Part shown: one piece after another, positions 1 to 11,200 of the stretch
Layout: every line of letters begins with the position of its first letter
Numbering within the stretch: the stretch's first letter is position 1
DNA from: Chrysophaeum taylorii
Lineage: Eukaryota > Sar > Pelagophyceae > Pelagomonadales > Pelagomonadaceae
Length of the DNA: 64,000 nucleotides
Reading direction: 5' to 3'
NCBI GenBank assembly: GCA_029834535.1
Contig: JAQMWT010000030.1
Span: forward strand, 49,650 to 113,649
Translations under genes and position numbers: made by a program
Notes under the pieces: generated by a model
Database searches by the model: none
Seen by the model: only the letters and a program-made list of their open reading frames with translations
Told to the model about the DNA's origin: nothing

Positions 1-1353
1 TCTGGACAAGAGCTTTTGTATGGCGGTGCCATAGGTGGCAGCGGAGCCAACTTGGGGAAGGGCTTGGACTATCCACAAGTAACCCATAAACGGCTCCAAA
101 TATATGGACCTGTCGCGGTCGCGGGGAATGTCGGAAGCAGTGAACGTATACGTGCTTCCAAACGCGGCAATAGAAGCATGATATTTGGTGGTGGCGTTCT
201 CTATGGTGAGGTTGCCGTCAGAGTGGTGGCCACCAGTTAAGAAGTGGGAGTTGTATGATGTTGATGAGGTTGTAAGTAGTAACCTGTGTGACGGTTGGTT
301 AGTTTCGAAAACGGTTATGTAATAAGACACAGGAGTGGGTGAGTTAGTGTGTAAGCTGGCAAACAAGTTATAGAGGATTGTAAAAACCTTGACATGTATA
401 GGGTAGGTTGCATTGGGTAGCGGCTCCATAGAGGAGCGTTTAAAGCACAGCTGATGATAGGTACACTCGGATTGAACAGAGTGAGTACGTTGCTCGTGAG
501 CCTGTTGTGAGTGAAGGCGAAGCAGTAACATATTGAGGGATTCAAGGTCAGCCATAGTAAGCTGAGCAGAACCTGTGCGAGAGTAAGGTGCAAACGTTTT
601 ATGAACGGATATATGTGGAGGATCGGGGAGCACCCGGATCCAGTCTTTGGATACGTGTTTAGGTAGCCAAAGGCGCTTGGGAATAGCTTGTAGATCATCC
701 ACGATCTTTAGGAAGGGGCGTGGATGGAGGATAGGCCACGACAATATTTTAATTGGTCCCGTAGAATACCCGCGTGCGATGCATATCCATCTTTCTCTAT
801 ATTGGTAGTCGCCACAGAGGTAGGTCGGGAACCTATCAACAACATCGACACAGTAATCAAGTGTTGCATGGATAAGATTGGCCACTGTGATGTGGTCTTG
901 ATGACAGTACTTATGTGGAGGCGTCATCTCAGCCAGTAGTACCAAGGGCTGGAGTAACTTGATGACAGACAACATGCTGTCGAAAAGAGAATCGCCCAGC
1001 AGGCTCTGTAAGTCTTCTGTCTTGTGCTGTTTTAGTAAACTCGTGTTCGTGCAGGGAGGAGTGATCTCAATCATATCACAATAGAATGTGCGCCTTTCCT
1101 CTTGTGAAATTAGGTGAAGATGATTAATAAAGGCGGGGAGAGATTCAAATAATAATACAGTAGGGAAACGGTGGCGTAACATACGAACAAGCGTATCATC
1201 AGACTCAACAACAACTTTTACATTGATATTTAAGCCTAAGTCATTCGTGGCTTGAGACAGGAACGCCGGAGTTGACAAACCAGAACAGAGTAACATGACA
1301 GAAGGTTTGCGGAGATTGGACTCTTGTGAGGGAAACACTGGGCGTGAAAGTAG
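1..1353 (-). CDS. C5 cytosine DNA methyltransferase of LTR element X1 (runs off window edge)
   Basis: Reading the minus strand from 1353 to base 1, the frame stays open for 451 codons and continues outside the window. It shows the C5-MTase motif order. Motif I-like MLLCSGL begins at the ATG at 1294-1296. Motif II is VVVESD. Motif IV is DMIEITPPCTN, with the catalytic Cys codon at 1051-1053. A motif VI-like acidic segment is PLVLLAEM. Motif VIII is GDYQYRERW, with the Q-x-R-x-R pattern. After a roughly 180-residue target-recognition stretch comes a motif X-like ALPQVGSAATYGTAIQKLL at about 15-63. The enzyme would methylate cytosine C5 in DNA. It follows Gag and a protease-like segment of the same element in the same frame, separated by one TGA (1354-1356). 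Whether reverse transcriptase follows cannot be seen. The catalytic residues look intact. Its sequence specificity is unknown. Confidence 0.82.
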
Positions 1354-1974
1354 TCAAGTTAGTGGCTGTGTATTTTGCTGAACAAACTTGTTCTGTTTCC
1401 GAAGATTGAGAACCAAAGGGCGAATCCACGGGCGTTCTGGTGAAACTCTTTGGAGTAGGTAGTTGTAGTATGCCAGTAGATCCCTGTTTTCATGGTATCG
1501 CTTGAGGGGAAATGCGAGGGAACGAAGTTCGAGTTGCTTGTCACGAGCGATGTTGTAAGTGAGACAAGGGAGAGCAGGTAAATTAGCTGCTATGTAGTGT
1601 GTGGGAATACGTACATCTTTGTCTATGCGGCTCGTGACAGCGCTGAGGTTTGGCTCAGCTCGATCATTGAACACAGTGGTCAGATTCGTCTGGTTCCACT
1701 CGAGCATGCTCAGGATAGCGAGATGTCGGTCGTGCACTGGCTGAAGACATTAAGCGAAGTCGATCTTAACATAGTCGATCTTAACATAGCCAACATGTGG
1801 ATGATCTGGTAGGGGAACAACAATGTTACGTGTTAACATCATGTGTGAGGCACGTTGTTGGCCTGTGGCTGTTTGAATAACAATCGGCGCGTATTTGGAG
1901 TCCAGTGGAATTATATGATTGGGTATTGCAAAATCGTAAGTGGACATCAATGAGATGGTAGCACAATAGTCAAA
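1354..1974 (-). pseudogene. X1 aspartic-protease-like segment and spacer
   Basis: After the Gag stop (TAG, 1975-1977) the same frame continues with FDYCATIS. This aligns with ADSCASQH of copy X2 and resembles the D-S/T-G-A active site of retroelement aspartic proteases. It continues through HPHVGYVKID, which matches HPDVGYVKLD in X2. A 15-bp tandem duplication has doubled YVKID, and a TAA (1750-1752) interrupts the frame. Downstream, residues match X2 again (YNIARDKQLELRSL versus YSLQQAKARKMELRSL) up to the TGA at 1354-1356. The TAA absent from X2 marks this copy as damaged. The protease assignment rests on position and the short D-x-C-A motif only. Confidence 0.6.
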
Positions 1975-4141
1975 CTATAGAAAAGAACAATGTGGAGGGA
2001 CACTGTTCAGCTTCATGTAGTTGGTGAGGAAGGCGTTTTCTGAATGTGTGCAAGTGGTGGAGAGGCTGGCTGTGAAGAAGTTCTCCAGCAATAGTAGGTT
2101 CGTTGGAATAATAATCGGTTGAACTGGTGGTGATGGTTCGTCAGCCTCATCAGCCATGCCGTGCTTTTTATCAAATAACGATAGCGAAGTATGATCGGCA
2201 TCCCTTTTGGTTTCGGCTTGTGATGGTCGGTTGAGGGCAGATTGGACCTGTGAAGATAGCGAGGACAATATCGCTGGTGGTAAAGCCGAGATGGCGGAAG
2301 CGGTAAAGAGGTTAGGCACAGTATTGGAAGGACTACCCTGTGTGTTTGTAGTAGGAGGAGTTGCCTTTGGGGTGGGCGCAGTAACAACAGTATGGTGTTG
2401 TGGCTCCACGTAGTTTAACGACTTTTCGGTCGAGGATAGATGAACGTCTACATCATAAATGATGTCTTCTGCAAACATGAGTTGTTCGTTTAGACGAAGT
2501 AAATTACTGTTGTCCTCAGTAGATGTCGTTGACAGAATGTCAGCTGATTGTAATAGAGTCTCAAATAACTTGTTGATATTCGGTTGTAACTGAGCCGTGG
2601 TATCATTATCGGTCACATGCTTCGTAAGTTCACTACACTGTTCTCGCAGGGTGTTTAAGGTGTGATTTGTTCGATCTAATAATTTCATGTTAGACCGAGA
2701 GGACCTGTCAAAAGTGCGGGAGTAAATTGGACGGTCATGAGACTGTCCAGCAGTTTTCTTGGTGACGTAAGAATCACCAGAACGATAATACGATAAATCG
2801 CTGCGAGAGAAAGGCTGGCGAGCATCATTAGAGTTACGCAAGCGTCTAGCATTAAACGTGGAAGATGTACCAGGTTGAGACGAAGTGATGAAGGCGAGTG
2901 TGTTAGCAGTTTGAGTCAGACTTTTGTCTGCTAAATCCAGAGTGTTTGTAAGTAGTAACTTTGGCTTTGGTTGAGATGATAAACCTTCGACATAGGGTTG
3001 CCAAGAAACAGGGCGTTCTAAGCGTCTTTTGTTCGACCCATTTGATACTACATTATATAAGTCTAATGCGTATTCTAAAATGTAGCTAGGGTTGGTAGGG
3101 TGACACAATCGTTCAGCTTCTGGCACAGGCCGAGATGAAGATCGGGTTTCATACATATAACACCAATCTACCCAACCACGATCGTAACGATTGTTGCTGG
3201 TATTATCGGCATAATGCCGATGTATCTCTTCATAGATTTTTATACAAAGAGTACCAAAGTCGAATTGAAGGTCAGTCTCTTCCTGGTTAAGTTGGTAAGA
3301 GATTTGCCTAAATGCTAGGACAGCTTCGATAAATACATGGACATACCAGTTAGGATTATAAACAACAGAGTTAAATTGCTGTTTCAAATAGGACACATCA
3401 GTAGTCGTAACAGACTCGTAGTGACTAAAGGCGATGAGCATAATGGCTCGAGCCTTGTTGGGTAAATAACTTTTGTTATATACCTCATTGATGGCGGGCC
3501 AGGCCGCAAGTGCTGGTTTTCCAACACTTTCAAGATTGAAGTAAGTATGCAAGAATGTAGCATACGTGTTCTGATAAGTGTGCCAGTCAGCAGCAGTTAA
3601 CGAAAACATAGTAACAGGGGCACGAACACGGGTGTCGAAAGCTAATGCCTTCGGGTGCGCGCGATTTAAGATTCGTTCCTCTTCTAAGAAACGGGCATTG
3701 ATTTCAGGACGTAATGCCTTGACTTCATAGTCGTAACAGACAGTAGCTAGCTGAGCTACTTCTGCATCAGGTAAGTGGGAAAGCTTCGTTGGTGAAATGC
3801 CATTCCTGATACTCACGGGGCAATTCATCAACAGCTAAACGGAGATCAGCAGCCCTATCGGTCTTCCATTCCAGGAAAACGCGATCGAGAATTTGATTCC
3901 GGAGGATCTCGTAGTCCTTGCATGACCGAGTATATGCTTCGTACGAGTCGTACTCGAGAAAGGCATCGGCATGACTGGACCGTAACAATTGCTTAATGTG
4001 CTTGATTTGCAAGGATACCTTGCGAGTCTGAAGCTGAAATCGATTTCCATCGTTAAGAAACTCAACTACAGGAGCTTCGAGCTTCAATATATCCGCACCT
4101 GTGATCGCCTTGGGTGCGGCTCGTGCTGCGTGTTCTGCCAT
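1975..4141 (-). pseudogene. X1 Gag polyprotein, frameshifted
   Basis: This is a Gag-like protein of about 720 residues with no recognised catalytic domain. I start it at the Met of MAEHAARAAP (4139-4141). The first part runs to about 3770 and the second from about 3830 down to the TAG at 1975-1977, so a frameshift lies near 3785. The helical middle (about 3000-3600) contains a block built around NKARAIMLIAFSHYE that matches NKTKAIMLLSYYYYE in X2, showing a shared family. The C-terminal third is Ser/Thr/Pro/Gln-rich and includes STEKSLNY at about 2410-2432, a motif shared with other retroelements here. The terminal TAG is in frame with the protease-like segment, so either stop-codon readthrough or a nonsense change separates them. 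Confidence 0.6.
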
Positions 4142-4644
4142 AGCAGTTGACGGGGAACCTGTGGGTTCAGTCACGCAGTTGACACTGTCTAGACATTCTA
4201 AGGGGGTCTGTCTATCGGTGTCTATGTACACTCATCGTTTTCGATGGAAAGATGTCTATTTGACGACTGTGCAAGCTGTGAGTCCAGAGTAGTGTCGCTA
4301 AGCGTAGTCACTCAGGCAGCTGGTTAGTTTTGGTGCTCTCAAGGAGCTTGTTAAGTGCATTGCCATGGAATGTACGAGTGGACGTACCCAAAATATTCCA
4401 TAACATGTGTGCAAGAGTACAGGTTAGCCAATTACACACACATCAACATTGACATGACAATAAGATACTATGAACAGGTGCACACAAGGTTACACGATCA
4501 CGTGTACAAAAAGTATTATATACAGCCCAATGGTAATGGCGTTGTATTCACAAGTGTGTTTACGTGTCGAGGCTGAACCGGCGCGGTAACGGCCCAATAC
4601 CCATAGGTTACGTGCACGTTTTAACACATGGCTTCTCAGGGACC
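4142..4644 (-). other. X1 untranslated leader
   Basis: About 500 bases lie between the primer-binding site and the chosen Gag start. No conserved domain is seen. Short open stretches on both strands here have no recognisable content. In the second copy (X2) the Gag start lies only about 25 bases from the LTR, so this leader is copy-specific or X2 has lost it. Confidence 0.4.
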
Positions 4645-4661
4645 CGCCTGGGCCCATAACC
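4645..4661 (-). promoter_or_regulatory. Primer-binding site, half-tRNA initiator Met type
   Basis: Directly inside the LTR, the minus strand reads GGTTATGGGCCCAGG. This is complementary to the anticodon stem-loop of eukaryotic initiator tRNA-Met (CTGGGCCCATAACC). Priming from an internally cleaved initiator tRNA is known for Ty1/copia-type elements. The site fixes 4662-4980 as the 5' LTR of the minus-strand element X1. Confidence 0.7.
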
Positions 4662-4980
4662 TGCAGAGCATTTAGCGAGCAGTGGTAAAGTAACCTGGGA
4701 AACCATCCCGTCTCATCATGAACGTCTGGAAGTATTTAATTCGGGGAATGAAAAGGTATGTTCCCTATATCCTCAGAACACGACAGGCGGCATCTAGAAC
4801 TACACGAGAAAGGTAAAGTGTATAGTGCTAAATACCTCGGGACGCGCTAGACCATATGATGATGAGCTTAAGCACAAATCAGAGAGACTATTTGATTGTG
4901 TAGAAAGGAAGAAGAAGGGTAAGGAAGAGATCACGTTCTCAACGGACGGATAAGGGTAAGAGGCAGCAGATTTCTCTGCA
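4662..4980 (-). mobile_element. 5' LTR of element X1
   Basis: This 319-bp segment has TG...CA ends: on the plus strand it starts TGCAGAGCATTTAG and ends GATTTCTCTGCA. It is about 90% similar by eye to 17537-17850, which lies at the same position relative to Gag in copy X2. Its outer edge (4981) abuts coding sequence of the related element Y, so X1 inserted into Y. The partner 3' LTR lies outside the window. Confidence 0.8.
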
Positions 4981-5900
4981 GAGCTTGAAGATTTATTTAG
5001 AAATAACCTGTGTGAAGGTTGGTCAGTTTCGAGTGTTGTGATACGAAAAGACACCGGTATAGTGATTGAGTCAGGGAACAAGCGTCCCATAATGTTATAC
5101 AAGATGACAAACGCTTTGAGTTCAATGGGCGATGTCATACAAGGTAGGGGCTGCCTTGAATTCGTTAAGAATCCTAAGCGAAAATTTGCGATGTCATTTA
5201 TATCATCGAGAGATGGGTGCTCTGTCGTCTTTTGGGAATAGCCGGAGAAAGAGCATAGTTAGTGTCCTGAGCTCTGCTACAGTCAGACGAACGGACCCGG
5301 TGCGACTAAAGGTGCCGAATATTTTAGGATTCGACACGTAAGGAGCATCAGGGGAAACTTGAGTTCATGGTTCATCGACATATAGCTATTGACTTGTAGC
5401 GTTGCTATTATCCGCGATTTCAAGAAAGGAGGTGACCCTTTTATTAGGCCAGGTGAGCATGTTTAGCGGCCCAGAATTAAACTTGCGGGCAACAAGGATC
5501 CATCTTCCCCTAGCTTGAAAGTCGCCACATAAGTAACAAGGAAAGCGATCACACATGTCCACCGTGTAGTGCATCGAGGAGAAGAGTAGATTAGCAACCC
5601 TGATATGGTCTTCGTAGGATGCAGCGTGCGGTGGTGTCATCTCCATAAGGAGGACAAGAGGTTTTGTGAGCTCAAGCTCACTTAACGCGCTTGGAAATAA
5701 GGAATCGTCCATATCTAGCTCGAAAGTCGAGATGGCTCTCCTGTTGATTACAATTCTGTTGGTGCACGGGGACGTCAATTCCACGATGTCCGAGTAGTAT
5801 TCGGCGCGTTCATTATCAGATGCGCGGTGCAAATACGTAAGGAACTTAGGAAGAGAAGGAAACACTCCAATAGCATTGCCAAACCTAGAGATACTAGTCT
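4981..5900 (-). pseudogene. Fragment Y: partial C5-MTase of an X-family element
   Basis: On the minus strand, 5865-5386 encodes the middle of a DNMT. It has motif IV-like DIVELTSPCTN (Cys codon 5764-5766), a motif VI-like PLVLLMEM, then CGDFQARGRWILVARKF as motif VIII. These align residue by residue with X1. A second block (about 5140-4981), AFVILYNIMGRLF...TDQPSHRLF, matches the X1 target-recognition region (VFTILYNLF...TNQPSHRLL). The fragment stops at 4981, where the X1 LTR begins, and at about 5900, where element Z begins, so motif I and motif X are missing. It differs from X1 at many positions, so it is an older or separate lineage. It is not functional as it stands. Confidence 0.75.
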
Positions 5901-5908
5901 AGTGGGAC

Positions 5909-6022
5909 AGCACTTGACAGTATCAGGTGACGGGCTTCTTGCGCGTGTACGTAGTGTGTTGGCGATATAGAGAGGGGGGGGGGTGGTGGGGGAGTCATGG
6001 CGAAAATGAAATTCTCCACCTC
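5909..6022 (-). mobile_element. Left terminal direct repeat of element Z
   Basis: About 115 bases are repeated at 8104-8220 with few differences. They share AGCACTTGACAGTATC, GGTGACGGGCTTCTTG, a G-run and ATGAAATT.TCCACCTCTA. Direct repeats flanking a Gag-like frame indicate a small LTR element read on the minus strand. A fragment of the same sequence with extra flank recurs in the opposite orientation at 14365-14410. Confidence 0.6.
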
Positions 6023-6257
6023 TACGCCCTCGCACAGCGAACTCGGGAGGAGTGGAGCTCTGGACCAAGAAAGGTCGACGAAGGAAAAGAGCGGACGGCA
6101 GGGAAGGAGCCGAAGAGGTTGCGGTCGTGCGAAGCTTGGTTGTTGGGCTTGGTGGCGGGCGACGGAGTCCTCCATGGAATCAGGGGGATGGTCGGGGGGG
6201 TGCGTTGTAGTAGTTGTAGGCTTCGTCGGAGTGGCTGGATGAGGCCGAAAGTGTTAT

Positions 6258-7837
6258 TCATGGGGGGTGGGTGATGCGGGTGGCGAGGTGTTGGAGGGTG
6301 GCGTCGGCAAGACGAAGGCCTGGAGGGGTGTAGGTGGTGAGGGGGCCGGGTCCGTTGTGTGGGAATAGGGTATGTTTGAGTGGGGAGTCGGCGTAAGATG
6401 GAGGTGGGTGACATGGTGGAGGAGAAGGAATTCGGTCGGGAGGGGACTTGGGGAAAGGGGTGTCGTGTGCGGGAGGAATGAGATGGTGTGAGGATTCCGG
6501 GAAGCCGGGTCCGGGGCCGGGGAAGTTGAAGAGGGGTGGGTCGTGAGAGAGTTTGAGCGGGGTGACGCCCTCAGAAGAGGAACATGGGTCAGAAGGGAGA
6601 GTCGGAGCGACAGTGGGTGTTGGAGCGAAAGGGGTCGGCGGTGAAGGAACAACTCGCGGCTGTGGTGCCGGTGGGGATATGGTGTCGGCGCATGGGGGTG
6701 TACCAGGGTCGTAACCGTATATGGAGTAGGTGTGGGGGGTGATGCGAGGAGCATCCGGGTGGATAGGCGGTGGAAGGGAGTTGAGGATTTGCTGAAGAAC
6801 AGCATCCTGGGCTCGAGGGGTTTCGTGGAGGATTGCGAAGGAGGCTTCTTGGGCGGAAAGATGAGCTTTTGCGTGGGCGAGATCAGATTTGGTTTCGTCG
6901 TGAGCGCGGGCTTCGGCGTCAAGGCGGGCGTTGGCGCTGGCGAGTGCGGTTTGAGTTGCGATCAACTCGTGGTAGAGAACTTCGGGGTTCATAGAGGAGG
7001 GAGGCAGGGTGGTGTTGTCGGAGAAGTTGCCAGGGCCGTCACAACCATAGGTGGCGTAGTTGCGCGGGTGGAGGCGTTGGTCTTCGGAGAGGAGTGTGCC
7101 ATGTACCGGGGTAATAATGGCAGTGGTGTCGGAGATGGGGACTTGAGTGTGGAGTGGTGGTGGTGTGTTCGACATCGGTGGCGATGAAAGCGAACAAGGT
7201 GATGGTGATGGGGTGGTGCCTGGAGAGGCAGAGGAAGGTGGGGTTGTGGGTGGCGTGACGACCGGGATGGTCGGTGGGACGATCGGGACGGTCGGTGTGG
7301 TGACCGGGGTGGTCGTGGCTTTGGGTGGGGTGACTGGAGTGGTCAGGGGTTCGGTGGTGCATAAGCGGCGGCTATAGTTGGAGGAGCGATCGGGACGGTC
7401 GGTGCGGTGACCGAGGTCGTCGGGGTTTGTGGTGTTGTGACCGGAGTGGTCGGGGCTTGTGGTGGTGAAGCAGGAGCGGCGGCAACAGCGGGAGGAGCTG
7501 CGGCGGCTGGATGGGAGGTTCGGCTGTAAATGGCGTCGGTCTGTCTGGCCCTCTGCTGGTACAGCTGCTGAAGCATGGCGCGGCTGGCGGCTGCGGTAGC
7601 GTCGAACTGCAGTGGGGTATGTAGCTGCTTGTACAGCTGCCGAGACAGATATAGGTGGGCGTCTACTCGGGCACGGTGGACGGCGTAGGTCGCGTCGAGT
7701 GCGTCGAGTTGATCGTCGTCGAGATCTGCTTCGTCGTCGTCGTCGAGATCTGCGTCGTCGGCGGCATGGTCGGCGGCGAAATCGTCTTCTGGTGGTGCGA
7801 TCGCTTGGTGCGGATCTTGGTCTTGGTTGCGAGACAT
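6258..7837 (-). pseudogene. Element Z Gag-like proline-rich protein
   Basis: The frame starts at MSRNQDQDPHQ (ATG at 7835-7837). It has an acidic stretch (LDDDDEADLDDD), a helical Gln-rich block and long Pro/Thr/Val repeats. At about 7345-7385 the reading shifts to a second frame that continues to a stop at 6258. That part carries a short coiled coil (TALASANARLDAEARAHDE, about 6840-6960) and a Pro-rich tail. No protease, polymerase or integrase is present between the terminal repeats, so Z looks like a gag-only, non-autonomous LTR element. Low-complexity composition makes any homology claim unsafe. Confidence 0.45.
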
Positions 7838-8103
7838 CTTGTGCTGCGAGTCGCTGGACGTGGTTGGGGTCTGTGTGTCTTGAGTTGGGGGGGGTGGCGT
7901 CGAAGTGAACTTCGATAGCCTGTCGAGGTCGGGACGTCGAACTAGTGCGATTGTCTCCGAGTAACGCGAGATTAAAGAACTCCGCGACTCTGAAAAGGGC
8001 CCAAAACCTAGAGACAGGAAATTCGATGTCACCCGGGCGAACCTTTGTCGCAGTGGTAAAAATGCTTGTCCTCTGTACGTCCTGTCTCCTTCGACGCGGG
8101 GAT

Positions 8104-8220
8104 AGCACTTGACAGTATCCGGTGACGGGCTTCTTGAGCGTGTACGTCGTGTGTTAGCGATATAGAGGGGGGGGGGTGGTGGTGGGGGGGTCATGGCAAA
8201 AATGAAATTTTCCACCTCTA
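8104..8220 (-). mobile_element. Right terminal direct repeat of element Z
   Basis: This is the partner of 5909-6022 and would be the 5' LTR for the minus-strand Z frame. Similarity begins at AGCACTTGACAG and ends after TCCACCTCTA, where the flanks diverge. No convincing target-site duplication was found. Confidence 0.6.
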
Positions 8221-11200
8221 ACCCGGTTCATACCAACTCGACCACATCCCCGCGTTCGAGTTGCGAGGGCGTACATCCAACACCGGCGACCGTACCCCTA
8301 CCACCGGCGACGTCTCCACGGGAAAAGTCACACCAAGAAACAAGACCACCAACATCGAGATTCGACGACTTCGGAATCAGCAACAGACAGCTATATCTAC
8401 GATGGTAACGAACACCATCAAGCTGCCACGGCATGCATAAAGGCTTTCTCTCTCTTTGGGCACAACGGCCCAGACAGCAGCCCTGCCGACGTGCAAAGCG
8501 AAACCAAGAAGCACAACAACGTAGATCAAGAGTCGACAGATTCCGAATTATCAACAGACAGCTCTCTCCCTGATGGTCATGGTCACCATCATGCTACCAA
8601 GACATGCACAAGGGCTTCTTCTCTCTTCGGGCACAACGGCCCAGGAAGCAGCCTTGCCGACGGAACACCAAGCCACCTCGCTCCCACGTTCGACAAATCA
8701 AAGAACAAGACACCTCGAAATGTTCCCGAGTATTACGCCTACATCGACTATGGCAACCACACTGAAGGATCCATGGCCCCACCGTATTCAATGCCCCAGG
8801 CAACAGAGCCACAGGCCACTCCTACCGTATTCAATGCCCCAGGCAACAGAGCCATAGGCTACTGACAACATCCGCTCGGATTCAGCCCCCTGGTCTGATG
8901 CATACAGTGAAGAAGCAAGACCAACTTCACTAGCCTCGAAGATGGTCTACCCGACCATTCCAGATCAGCCGCCTGATCCAAGCACCATCACCAATGCCCC
9001 CGCAATGCCGCATCCACAAGGACAAGACACGCTGTCCACGGTCCCACGGTCACCATACTCGCAGGAACTCACCGCACCTGCGGGTATCAGCTCGGATTCA
9101 CCAGGCACTCCCGCCTTGTTCGATATCTCTCGATCAGCCGCTCCCGATCACTTCGAAGCTGGTTCCACCTCGCTGCCTTCTCTCCCCGAAGACAGGCGCG
9201 CACTGCCGCTCACCGGCGCTCGCTGCTGCACCCACCATCCACCTTCTCGGCCGGATGCACTGAATGTCACTGCTCAGCAGGTTGAATGGACCCATGTGCG
9301 ATCACCATGTCACGATTCGATGAATGTCATCGCACCAGCATCAGTCGCAGCACATGATCATCCGCCCTTCAACTCTCAGTCAGCGGACGCACTCCTTTCG
9401 GATGCCGACCCTTAGGTCTCACCGCGACCAAGCTTCTGGCAAGCCTTCCCCATGGCCGCAGTAACAGACATACATTTCGAGAGTTATGAACGCCCCGATC
9501 AGCCGCAAACTATGCACGCTTATATTGCGACCATTTCGGTCCTTTATGTTCCCTTGCATAGCTCTCTTCTGGACGCCACACGCTTGCGCTGCATCCGGAA
9601 AATCGATGTTGCGCTCTCAGGAGACATTCTCCGCGCGCACTTCACAGACTCACTCCACCTGAACCGCTTCTGTCAGCATTTTCGCATAACAGGAATGTAC
9701 GACGAATGTTCCATGCCAGCTGCCGGCTCCACCGCAAACATGCACCCTAGTCACGCACGATGCCTCCCTCAAAAGCGCATTATCGCTCGGTACGTCACTC
9801 CTCATTCGAGGAAGCATGTCACACGGCCGCACCTTCGCGTGCACTACACGTATATGGGCAACCCTGGGCACTACGGCTCTCGCTGCTCTGGTCCCCGCAT
9901 CTCCGCCATTGAGGATGCACCCAGCAAGACGGACCCTTCCATCGCCCTTGGTCCTACTGCACCCACATACCGTGACCCCAGCGAACTTGCACTCTCCTTC
10001 GGCGATCCCCCTTTTCGATTTCCCGCGCTGGACCCCACGCATTCCAGGCCGGATACTCTCCACCACGGGATCTCAGCTCACGCACCCATCTGCACTACCT
10101 GGCAGACAGGCCAGCCGCGCGCCACACCCATTTTGGCACTGATTTCGGAACACTCGCTTCACGCGATTTTGCTCTTGGAACACGCTTCTCGATGCTCTCC
10201 GCGTCACCGCCTTTAACACCAAGACACTCGTCATTTCCACCGACGCTCCGCGCCGCCACGTGTCTCACGACCTTCCGATCACCAACATAAGTCGATCGCG
10301 CCCGCACCAATTCGCGCACGCCGTACGAGGGCGTATTTCAATTGGTGATCTCACAGGTCTTTCGATGCATTCTCCGACGCCCGACTTTGAACTTACGAGT
10401 CACTTTAAGGCAATCCCCAATGCCAAGACGTCTGACGCTGCGCAACCATGTCTCTGGAACTCCACAGCCAAAGAAACTACCAGACAAGAAAGCACTCAGC
10501 TCTCCACAGCTGCTCAACAGCTACTCCTAGTCTCGCACATAGCAACGAGTACTATCTCGCAGTCTCTCTTGGATGACAAGACGAAAGATAAGACCACAAC
10601 GGCCAGCTACACCAGTCAGCCCATTGATGTAGCAGACGAGACAATACAAACCAACTGCACAGCACGGTTCCAGACTATGCAGACAATGCCCAGGTCCAAC
10701 GCTCAATTGCTCGACCACGCACACGTTCTGTCACCCGACCTTGCACTGCTACTGCCTCCTGCCTCATTAATAGCTGATGCACCCCGTCCGATGGATCAGT
10801 CCTTCAGCTAAGTCCCGCTCGCAGAAGCACCACCGCAGGACGCACAGGTACATCACGAAGATACAGGTAAGCGCACCACGATTACGCGCACTAGCTCACT
10901 GCGCCTATCTGATCACGATGAGATGGAGCTACAGCTTCACTTGCTCCCTTCGTCTCTGGAAGACAAGGCCGCCATCCAGCCTCCCAGGCACCTGACCCGC
11001 CCCTGCCGCTGCAATCCGCGCCAGCACAGACGATCTCGCCTCCCTGCACGACTGCAGATCCGGCACTCATACAAGGCGATGGGAGCTGAATCAGACGTGA
11101 TGGGACTGGCTAACAGTGCCGGGAGCAGCATGTCGGGGGTAACGCTCAGAGATGAGGGTGGAACGCAGTCCACGTCTATCTTGGTTGCCGTATGTGGCGG

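Noticed and set aside
1-120. Reading the end of the X1 frame as the start of reverse transcriptase
   Set aside because: ALPQVGSAATYGTAIQ first looked like an RT segment, but it fits DNMT motif X better and lies at the right distance after motif VIII. No RT catalytic motif is seen.
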